From a virus, in IMG/VR virus record IMGVR_UViG_3300048433_000357, positions 1 to 25,251 of that record: 25,251 bases of DNA; one strand, given 5' to 3'. Numbering within the stretch: the stretch's first letter is position 1; every line of letters starts with the position of its first letter. Under the pieces are notes generated by a model. The model searched no databases, was not told the origin of the DNA, and was given only the letters and a program-made list of their open reading frames with translations. Shown here one piece after another: positions 18,678-25,251 of the stretch. The position numbers were made by a program, and so were the translations under genes.

Positions 18678-20683
18678 CGCTAAAAGTCAACACGAGCGAC
18701 GTAAAGCGAGCAAAAACTGACGTTGAAAAGCTCAGTCAGTCTGCGGCAGCTCTCGAGGATGAGTTTGAGGACGTAACAGGCGCAGCCAAAACGGCAGGCA
18801 ATGCCGTCGATGACTTCGGTAATAAAGCAAAAGGCGCCATCCCCCCAGGATTACCACCAGCAGCAAACGATGCAGGCGACCGAATCGGCGGTCTAGGCCG
18901 AAAAGCTGGCATGGCTGGCATCCAATTCGAGCAACTGGCTGGTCAGATAGCTGCTGGTCAAAACCCCATGCGAGCGGTCGGCGTCCAGGCGGCTGACTTG
19001 GGTTTCGTTTTGGGCGTGCCACTGCTCGGCGCTATCGTAGGTATTGGCGCTGCAGTCGGTAGCGTATTGATTCCCGCAATGATGGGCGCGGAAAAGTCGG
19101 CAGACGATCTCGAGGAATCCCTCGCAGATATCGGCAAGATCATGTCGGAGGATGCAGCTACTGGGGCGATGAAGCTCAGTGACTCATTCCTTAGATTAGC
19201 GAAAACAAGCCGCAACCTGGCGGAAATCGAGCTTCGCGTTAAGTACGTGGAGGCGATGCAGAACGCTACAGCCGCCCAGCAACTAATGATCGATAGCCTT
19301 GATGAGCTAGGCGTGACACAGCTCAAGTCTGGGCAAATGCAAAGAGGTAACGCTGCCCGCCTTGCAGAATATGCTGACCAGATGGGCATATCGACCGAGC
19401 AGGCGAAAAATCTACGCAACGCGATAGATTCTATGGCGGCTGGCAATGAGGGCGCTGCTGCGTCTGTCACTGCGATGGTCAATGAGCTATTGCAGGTCGA
19501 CGGTGTCACTGACAAGTTCGCTCAAATGGCTCTGCCTGTATTGCAGGCGGCAATGACAATGCAGACCGCAGAGGAACAAGCGGAGTTTTTGTCGAAGGCC
19601 CTGGCGGATATACCAGGCGCGATACAGGACGCATCGGAATCAAGCTCAGAGTATGCAAACTCAGCCCAGGGCATGATTGCCGCGATGGAGGAGGAAGCGG
19701 CCACGGCAGGGCTTACAGGCCGCGCTCTGGCTATTCTGTCAGTGGTAAGACAGGCTGAGGCCCAGGGATTTGCTCCCGAAAAGATTGCCGCGCTTGCGCA
19801 ACGAGCTGGCGCCCTATACGACGAGGCACAGGCTGCTGAGGCGGCTACAGCGGCCATTGAGAATAAAGCAAAAGCCGAGGCAAAGGACGAGAGCAAGAAA
19901 GCTGCAGAGGCAGCCAAAACACTCGAAATGATCATGGCGCTCAATGACACAGAGATCGAGGCGCTAGAACGAAAGGAGACAAAGCAGCTTGAAATACTTA
20001 AAGAACGCCTCGAGGCAGGCAAACTCGCACAAGAGGAATACGAGGCTGCAGTCACTGAGATCGCGGAACACGGGGCTGCACGTCGTGCTGAAATCTCAGA
20101 GAAGGAAGCGGCAGATCGAGGCCAGGGATCTCTCGAGCTGACAGACGCACTGATTAACATGGAGAACCTGTTATTTGACGCGAAGGATAAGAAGTCAAAG
20201 GCAGCTTTGCGGCTTGCCGTAAACTTGGCGAGCGCAGAGAAGCGCGAGAACGCCAAGAAGATCATGTCCGACGCATACACGGCAGCCATGTCCGCATACA
20301 AGTCGCTGGCTGGCATACCCTTTATAGGTCCAGCATTGGGCGCTGCGGCAGCTGCTGCAATCCTGGCTACTGGCGCACAATACGCGACTCAATCGCTCTC
20401 AGGACGCGCCCTAGGCGGTCAGGTGCGACCTGGCGAGTCTTATATGGTTGGTGAGCGTGGGCCCGAGATACTAACGATGGGAAATGGCGGGGGATCTATC
20501 ACGCCAAACGAGGCCATTAAAAACGAGAACAGCCAGACCGTAAACAAGACGGCGAACGTATCGTTTAACATATCAGCAAATGACACCCAGGGATTTGATG
20601 AGCTACTGGTGCAACGCAGAGGCGTGATCATCAGTGTGATCAATGAGGCCCTAAATGATCAAGGGAGGCCGTCACTAGCATGA
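18653..20683 (+). CDS. Tail tape measure protein
   Basis: A 676-residue protein. The N-terminus (GSLTLKVNTSDVKRAKTDVE) and the following region match TMP_2/prophage tail length tape measure proteins. Residues about 115-145 (LGFVLGVPLLGAIVGIGAAV) are hydrophobic, a likely membrane-inserting segment; long Ala/Glu/Lys helices run over 250-530. A second hydrophobic patch (IPFIGPALGAAAAAAILATG) and the conserved GGQVRPGESYMVGERGPEIL end follow. At about 0.15 nm per residue it predicts a tail near 100 nm. GAGGAG is upstream of the ATG, which overlaps the G-T end by 25 bases. Confidence 0.9.
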   Translation: MATEVGSLTLKVNTSDVKRAKTDVEKLSQSAAALEDEFEDVTGAAKTAGNAVDDFGNKAKGAIPPGLPPAANDAGDRIGGLGRKAGMAGIQFEQLAGQIAAGQNPMRAVGVQAADLGFVLGVPLLGAIVGIGAAVGSVLIPAMMGAEKSADDLEESLADIGKIMSEDAATGAMKLSDSFLRLAKTSRNLAEIELRVKYVEAMQNATAAQQLMIDSLDELGVTQLKSGQMQRGNAARLAEYADQMGISTEQAKNLRNAIDSMAAGNEGAAASVTAMVNELLQVDGVTDKFAQMALPVLQAAMTMQTAEEQAEFLSKALADIPGAIQDASESSSEYANSAQGMIAAMEEEAATAGLTGRALAILSVVRQAEAQGFAPEKIAALAQRAGALYDEAQAAEAATAAIENKAKAEAKDESKKAAEAAKTLEMIMALNDTEIEALERKETKQLEILKERLEAGKLAQEEYEAAVTEIAEHGAARRAEISEKEAADRGQGSLELTDALINMENLLFDAKDKKSKAALRLAVNLASAEKRENAKKIMSDAYTAAMSAYKSLAGIPFIGPALGAAAAAAILATGAQYATQSLSGRALGGQVRPGESYMVGERGPEILTMGNGGGSITPNEAIKNENSQTVNKTANVSFNISANDTQGFDELLVQRRGVIISVINEALNDQGRPSLA

Positions 20684-21255
20684 GTTATCCAACAGATCCC
20701 GAGTTCTCACGGGTTAGCATTACGTCCAGGCACGCCACAGTTCGCTCTGAGGCGCGAAACGGGCGCACCCAGGTACGATCCATAGGGTCGCAGCGATGGG
20801 CCCTTACAGGGCGTTATAACGACCTTACACGGGCACAGTTTGCGCCTATCTTTGCGTTCGTTATGTCCCAGGAGGGAGGTGTCGAGGACTTCACTGTCGT
20901 GCCACCCGTGATAAGTGACTCAAGCGGCACTAGGACGGGCGCTATGGCGGCAGTCGGAGCGCATACGGCTGGTGACACTACGGTAAGGGTTGACGGTGGC
21001 ACTGGCACGATTAAGGCTGGTGATTTTGTTAAGTTCGCAAGCCATGACAAGGTATATATGGTCACTGCTGACTTTAGCTCGCTATCTGCAAATCTAAGCA
21101 TACAGCCAGGACTGATCGCTGCGGTGCCTGATAATTCAGCCCTGACGTACAATAACGTGCCGTTTAAGGTTCGCCTGGAAAATGAGGTCCAGCAGTGGGC
21201 TCTCTCGGGTTATGATAGGTACAACTTTGAGATCGACTTCATTGAGGTGCTCTAA
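20680..21255 (+). CDS. Distal/minor tail protein
   Basis: A 191-residue protein at an ATGA overlap with the tape measure. It begins YPTDPEFSRVSITSRHATVR and has QRWALTGRYNDLTRAQFAPI, and ends with LSGYDRYNFEIDFIEVL, a beta-rich pattern of the lambda M/distal tail-like proteins that join tube and tip. A central segment (about 85-150) looks like an inserted beta domain. Assigned by position and pattern. Confidence 0.7.
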   Translation: MSYPTDPEFSRVSITSRHATVRSEARNGRTQVRSIGSQRWALTGRYNDLTRAQFAPIFAFVMSQEGGVEDFTVVPPVISDSSGTRTGAMAAVGAHTAGDTTVRVDGGTGTIKAGDFVKFASHDKVYMVTADFSSLSANLSIQPGLIAAVPDNSALTYNNVPFKVRLENEVQQWALSGYDRYNFEIDFIEVL

Positions 21256-21809
21256 TGCCGAGAGGGTTAAATTCCACACTAAAGACAGAGCTGGCTAAAG
21301 ACGGCTTTAGATTATGTAATCTAATATATATTGACTTAGGTAGTGGCATACGCCTGACCGATTACGCGCACGATATCACGTACAGCTCAAGCACCTACTC
21401 GGTCAGTGATCACGTTTTGAGTGTGGGCGAGCCTAAAGAGTCCAGGGAGCTGCGAGTCAATACGATGTCACTGTCGCTCTCAGGTGTAGAGCAGACCTAT
21501 ATCTCGCTATTCCTCAGTAGTGACTATGTGAACCGTCAAATCCTGGTGCAAAAAGCAGCGATTGCAGCTGATGGTTCCATTGTTGGCGCGCCGTTCATTG
21601 CGTTTGACGGGCGCTTGACTCGTTTCGAGGTCACAGAGCGCAAAACATCATCGGAGGTGGTAGTCGAGGCAGCAAGTCACTGGGCCGACTTTGATAAGAA
21701 ATCAGGACGCCTAACAAACAATAATTCGCAGCAGCAGTATTTCCCTGGCGATGTCGGGTTTGAGTATGCAGCGAACACAATCCGAGACTTGAAGTGGGGC
21801 CGTAAATAA
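21255..21809 (+). CDS. Tail tip protein (DUF2163/lambda L-like)
   Basis: A 184-residue protein at a TAATG overlap. CNLIYIDLGSGIRLTDYAHD (21-40), YSSSTYSVSDHVLSVG, and a FDGRLTRFEVTERKTSSEV strand region with an AASHWADFDKKSGR end resemble the N-terminal part of DUF2163/lambda L-type tip proteins, which sit between distal tail protein and J. It has no visible Cys cluster for an iron-sulfur site as in lambda L. Role in tip assembly is inferred. Confidence 0.65.
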   Translation: MPRGLNSTLKTELAKDGFRLCNLIYIDLGSGIRLTDYAHDITYSSSTYSVSDHVLSVGEPKESRELRVNTMSLSLSGVEQTYISLFLSSDYVNRQILVQKAAIAADGSIVGAPFIAFDGRLTRFEVTERKTSSEVVVEAASHWADFDKKSGRLTNNNSQQQYFPGDVGFEYAANTIRDLKWGRK

Positions 21810-24800
21810 TGGGTATTTTTTCCAGCATCATAAAAGGCATCACGGGACTACTGGGCGACATCGTCGGCTTTTTGATTGGTGTCGACTTTGACGACTTTGA
21901 CGATCAGGCCCAGGGCGCACTGGTAAACAAGCAAAGCAACATCGACCCTATACCCGTCGTTTATGGCAGCCGAAAGGTCGGCGGTGTCCGTGTGTTTGTG
22001 TCCACTGGCGGCGGAAAAAAGAACGAGTATTTGTACATGGCGATCGCTCTATGTGAGGGCGAAATACAGGCCATCGATCAGATCTATGTAAACGACAAGC
22101 TGCATACGCACTCGGACTATAGCGGCTTGATATCGGTCACTAAGAAGCTAGGAACGGACGGGCAGCAATATGCCAGCTTGTTGGCAGGGGCAGACGATAA
22201 CTGGGGCGCTAATCATAGGCTGCGCGGTGTTGCGTATCTCGCAATACGAATTAAATACGACCAGGACGTTTTCGGTGGCATACCAGAGATTCAGTGCGTA
22301 ATTAGGGGTCGCAAGGTTTACGACCCTCGGACATCCACAACGGCCTATAGCAACAATCCAGCGCTATGCTTGCGCGACTATCTGACTAATACGCGATACG
22401 GCAAGGGCCTACCGACTAGCGCCATCGATGATACAAAATTCATCGCGGCAGCGAACGAATACGACGGCACAGTCACGTCGTACACTGGCGGCCCATCGAT
22501 CACTCGTGTCGACTGTAACGCTCGCCTGGATACTGGCAAGACTGTATTCGATAACGTCAAAGAGATGCTGCAGGGTATGCGCGGATTACTGCCATACACC
22601 GATGGCAAATATGGCCTGATAGTCGATAAAGAGGAGACGAGCACATTCGACCTCACGCCTGACAATATACTGTCCGATATCACGGTTACAGACGCAGGCA
22701 AGGGCAAGCGCTTCAATCGCGTCATAGCTAAATTCCCAAATCCTCAAGCCAACTGGCAAATGGATTCCGTCACCTATCCCGTCAAGTCGACAGACCCGAA
22801 TAGCGATTTCCTGACGTTTTTGAGCGAGGACAATGACGAGGAGCTGGTACGCGAGATCAACCTCAACACGATCACCAGTCTGTACCAGGCCAGGGAGATG
22901 GCCAGGATCGTATGTGAGGCGTCAAGGCGCAATACTCGATCAGTAACGCTTACAGCCACGTCAGAGGCCATGGATATCGCTGTGGGCGATGTTGTGCGAT
23001 TAGAGCAGCCAAGCCTAGGGTGGACAGGAGCGGCCCGTCAGCTCATGCGTGTGGTCTCTACGCGAATTAAGGATAGCGGCGAAGTGGATCTGCAGCTGAT
23101 CGAATATAACAACGTATACACCTGGTTCGAAGGTGACGAGGAGCTGGACAACCAGGATACGACGCTGCCGAATCCGTTTGACGTTACGGCGCCTACACTG
23201 CCAATCGCCAGTGAAGACTCGGCACTCGGTCCTGACGGCAGCGTTCGGACGGCTGTAACCTTAAACTGGACAGAGGCCGCTGACGCATTCGTCAATGAGT
23301 ACGAGGTGCAATGGGCTCTCACTAGCGCGTCGACATATAGCAATTTCGTGCGGACCACCGAGACATCGGTCGACCTGTTTGGTCTCAATGTGGGCTCCGA
23401 GTACACATTTAGAATTAGATCAATCAACACGCTGGGCGTTCGCAGTGACTTTGTGACGCAAACCAGGACGCTGGTCGGAGATACGACTGCACCTGGCGCC
23501 GTTATCCTGGGCGGAATTACTGGCGGCATTCGCGCCATCACAGCGACCTGGACCAACCCAGCCGATCTCGACTATGCGTTTACTGAGGTGCACGTCAAAG
23601 ATACGAACACGGTGCCATCGGTCGGTGACTCGCCGACACGGAAGATCGCAGGCGAGGAATACATTCATCCAGTAGGTGCTGGCGAGATAACCAAATACTT
23701 TTTTCTGCGAGCGGTCGACTTCTCAGGCAATAAAGGGTCATTTACAGGAACCACCAATAACTCAGGCACATCGGTCACGGCAACTCAGTCAGATTTAGGC
23801 GACGATTCGGTTGGCAGTAATCAGATTGCCGATGGCGCAGTCACGACTGCTCAGATAGCAAGCGGCGCAGTCACTATTACAGAGATTGAAACATCTGTCG
23901 CCGATCTGATTAACGGTGCGGCTCAAGCTGTTGATGTTCTAAATGTGCAAATAGAGTCGGGCGATGTCTTAGACCTTGAGACAGGTCAAGACGTACTGAT
24001 TCAGAATCTTGGCGATGTTGCTATTTTTGTCAATGAAAGCAACCAGACAATTAACAACAGCATTAACACAACTAACACGACGCTGGCAAATCTCGAAGCA
24101 ACCGTAGTTGATCTAACCAGTGGATCAAGCGATATATTTGTACAGCCTTCAGCGCCAGTTGCAGGCGTTGGCGGTGTGCCTGATCCGATACCGACTTTCT
24201 CTCGATGGTATGACTCAGATGATAGCAATGAGCCTTATTACTGGGATGGCTCTGCATGGCAGTCACTGGCTGACCCGCGTATTGCGAGCAACGCGTCGGC
24301 GATCACGACGCTACAGTCAGGGCTAAACACAGCAAACTCGAACATATCCGCGAACTCAAGCGCCATCAGCGTACTCGATACAACCACAGTCAGTCAGGGC
24401 AACTCGATCACCACGCTATCGAGCGACGTTACGACGTTACAGTCATCTTTGACGACCACACAGTCAGGTCTATCGACGGCACAGACAGATATCACGACGA
24501 ACGCAACGGCTATATCAGGACTCGATACGCGGGTCAGTTCAGCCGAGGGGTCTATCACTTCGATCACGTCGGATATTACCCAACTGCAATCGGACCTGAC
24601 TTCGGCAGAGGGCGACATATCGACGAACTCAACCGCTTTGAGCGGGTTGACCACACGAGTTACGACCGCCGAAGGCACTATATCTAGCAACACAACAGAC
24701 ATTACCGCGCTAGAAAGCACTGTCAACAATGTATCGACGGGAGTCGTAGCTACATCCAACGCACTTGGCGCACTAACGACGCGGGTTACAACCGCAGAAA

Positions 24801-25251
24801 ATAGCATCGTAACGAATGCAACAGATATTACGTCGCTAGAGGTGACAGTCAACGATGCAACGTCGGGAGTTTTAGCAAACGCCAGCGCGGTAAGTTCACT
24901 CGATACGCGGCTTACTTCTGCTGAAGGGTCTATTACTTCGCAGTCGTCATCTATCACGGCACTCGAATCCACTGTCAACGATGGGACGACGGGTGTTTCC
25001 GCTAACGCAAGCGCTATATCGACGCTTGATACCAGAATCACGAGCGCCGAAAACGATATCACGAGCCTAAGCGCAAGCAACATAACTGCCCTAGAGGTTG
25101 CCGTTGAGGACTTAACCAAGATTCAAGGCGAGACAGATGATGTCATTACCACAGAGGCAGGTAACGACCTTCTACTTAATTTGCCAACCGATGTGGCTAG
25201 TGCGACGAGTGCCGCAACGAACACGCTCGATTCGAGAATCACGTCCGCAGA
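21809..25251 (+). CDS. Lambda J-like central tail tip/host-recognition protein (3' end outside window)
   Basis: The ATG overlaps the previous stop (TAATG), and the frame stays open to the window end: at least 1147 residues. Residues 1-30 include a short hydrophobic segment. About 45-470 form the J-like tail tip domain (NIDPIPVVYGSRKVGG, GEIQAIDQIYVND, AIRIKYDQDVFGGIPEIQC). Fibronectin III-like domains span about 472-650 (VTLNWTEAADAFVNEYEVQW, then SEYTFRIRSINTLG). A DGAVTTAQIASGAVTITEI stretch, a small WYDSDDSNEPYYWDGSAW domain (about 794-811) and a repetitive Ser/Thr/Ala-rich coiled-coil region follow. It should fix host receptor choice; the receptor-binding end is not in the window. Confidence 0.9.
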   Translation, partial: MGIFSSIIKGITGLLGDIVGFLIGVDFDDFDDQAQGALVNKQSNIDPIPVVYGSRKVGGVRVFVSTGGGKKNEYLYMAIALCEGEIQAIDQIYVNDKLHTHSDYSGLISVTKKLGTDGQQYASLLAGADDNWGANHRLRGVAYLAIRIKYDQDVFGGIPEIQCVIRGRKVYDPRTSTTAYSNNPALCLRDYLTNTRYGKGLPTSAIDDTKFIAAANEYDGTVTSYTGGPSITRVDCNARLDTGKTVFDNVKEMLQGMRGLLPYTDGKYGLIVDKEETSTFDLTPDNILSDITVTDAGKGKRFNRVIAKFPNPQANWQMDSVTYPVKSTDPNSDFLTFLSEDNDEELVREINLNTITSLYQAREMARIVCEASRRNTRSVTLTATSEAMDIAVGDVVRLEQPSLGWTGAARQLMRVVSTRIKDSGEVDLQLIEYNNVYTWFEGDEELDNQDTTLPNPFDVTAPTLPIASEDSALGPDGSVRTAVTLNWTEAADAFVNEYEVQWALTSASTYSNFVRTTETSVDLFGLNVGSEYTFRIRSINTLGVRSDFVTQTRTLVGDTTAPGAVILGGITGGIRAITATWTNPADLDYAFTEVHVKDTNTVPSVGDSPTRKIAGEEYIHPVGAGEITKYFFLRAVDFSGNKGSFTGTTNNSGTSVTATQSDLGDDSVGSNQIADGAVTTAQIASGAVTITEIETSVADLINGAAQAVDVLNVQIESGDVLDLETGQDVLIQNLGDVAIFVNESNQTINNSINTTNTTLANLEATVVDLTSGSSDIFVQPSAPVAGVGGVPDPIPTFSRWYDSDDSNEPYYWDGSAWQSLADPRIASNASAITTLQSGLNTANSNISANSSAISVLDTTTVSQGNSITTLSSDVTTLQSSLTTTQSGLSTAQTDITTNATAISGLDTRVSSAEGSITSITSDITQLQSDLTSAEGDISTNSTALSGLTTRVTTAEGTISSNTTDITALESTVNNVSTGVVATSNALGALTTRVTTAENSIVTNATDITSLEVTVNDATSGVLANASAVSSLDTRLTSAEGSITSQSSSITALESTVNDGTTGVSANASAISTLDTRITSAENDITSLSASNITALEVAVEDLTKIQGETDDVITTEAGNDLLLNLPTDVASATSAATNTLDSRITSA
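24374..25251 (+). repeat. 42-residue (126-bp) repeats in the J-like protein
   Basis: Units opening with Leu-(Asp/Thr)-(Thr/Ser)-Arg-(Val/Leu/Ile)-(Thr/Ser)-(Thr/Ser)-Ala-Glu start at 24521, 24647, 24773, 24899 and 25025, each exactly 126 bp apart. A related start lies at 24374 (147 bp before) and another at 25226 (201 bp after). 42 residues are six heptads, so the region is a regular trimeric coiled-coil-like rod. Identity between units is higher at protein than DNA level, so these are not very recent duplications. Confidence 0.85.

Noticed and set aside
19522-20316. 264-codon minus-strand open frame in the tape measure gene
   Set aside because: Ala-rich plus-strand codons leave few stops on the other strand; the product is Ser/Ala low-complexity and the tape measure gene is certain.
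24394-25119. 241-codon open frame on the minus strand inside the J-like gene
   Set aside because: It mirrors the low-complexity Ser/Thr/Ala repeat of the plus-strand gene, has no ribosome site and encodes only a Ser/Val/Ala-rich shadow.
1-25251. Apparent excess of CTCGAG hexamers
   Set aside because: Most fall in frame as Leu-Glu codon pairs in a gene set that prefers CTC and GAG; codon bias explains them better than a regulatory or restriction signal.
1-25251. tRNA genes, CRISPR arrays, insertion sequences, integrase or attachment site
   Set aside because: No cloverleaf, repeat-spacer array, transposase or integrase motif was found. There are no gaps over 300 bases between genes; the longest are 88-163 and 6249-6365 (both promoter/operator regions) and 8156-8255 (terminators).

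Overview
The window is 25.25 kb of a tailed double-stranded DNA phage, with every supported gene on the plus strand. The architecture is a siphovirus: long non-contractile tail genes with a tape measure and a lambda J-like tip protein. The capsid looks P22-coat/HK97-fold. Strong AGGAGG-type ribosome binding sites, lambda-type recombination genes (NinB, NinG) and the tail of a likely M15 peptidase endolysin at the left edge suggest a Gram-negative, probably gammaproteobacterial, host. The host cannot be fixed from the sequence. No integrase, CI repressor, tRNA or CRISPR array is visible, so lifestyle is undecided.

Layout. (1) 1-87: last codons of a probable endolysin. (2) 88-163: an operator/promoter region with regularly spaced TGGTTGAC-type half-sites. 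(3) 164-6248: early genes for DNA metabolism: two unknowns, a DUF1071/Sak3-type annealing protein, a small protein with an SSB-like acidic tail, a Cro-size HTH protein, a CHC2-type zinc-finger protein, a lambda O-like initiator with in-frame 24-bp iterons (probable replication origin), a DnaB/RecA-fold helicase, NinB, a metallophosphoesterase and a NinG/HNH-like protein. (4) 6249-6365: a second copy of the operator motif starts a cluster of small, mostly unknown genes (6366-8155), which includes a PD-(D/E)XK-like protein, a one-TM protein and a zinc-ribbon protein. It ends at two tandem hairpin terminators (8166-8240). (5) 8256-15407: packaging and head genes: small and large terminase, DUF4055-type portal, two small basic/unknown proteins, a MuF-type head protein fused to an HExxH metallopeptidase domain, scaffold and coat. 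A UUCG-loop terminator follows the coat gene. (6) 15453-25251: neck and tail genes: connector, head closure, neck/completion, tail terminator, tube, G and G-T tail assembly chaperones made by a -1 frameshift, tape measure, two tail tip proteins, and a J-like protein running off the right edge with exact 42-residue repeats.

How it works together: the early operon carries a replication set (iteron-binding initiator, helicase, zinc-finger primase-like protein, annealase, SSB-like protein) that probably borrows host primase and polymerase. The late operon is in standard head-to-tail assembly order and is tightly coupled by ATGA, TTGA, GTGA and TAATG overlaps.

The most interesting points are the lambda-like origin inside the initiator gene, the duplicated operator with fixed 3-bp spacers, the MuF-metallopeptidase fusion, the well-formed A AAT TTT frameshift site with downstream hairpin, and the uncharacterised small-gene cluster at 6366-8155.
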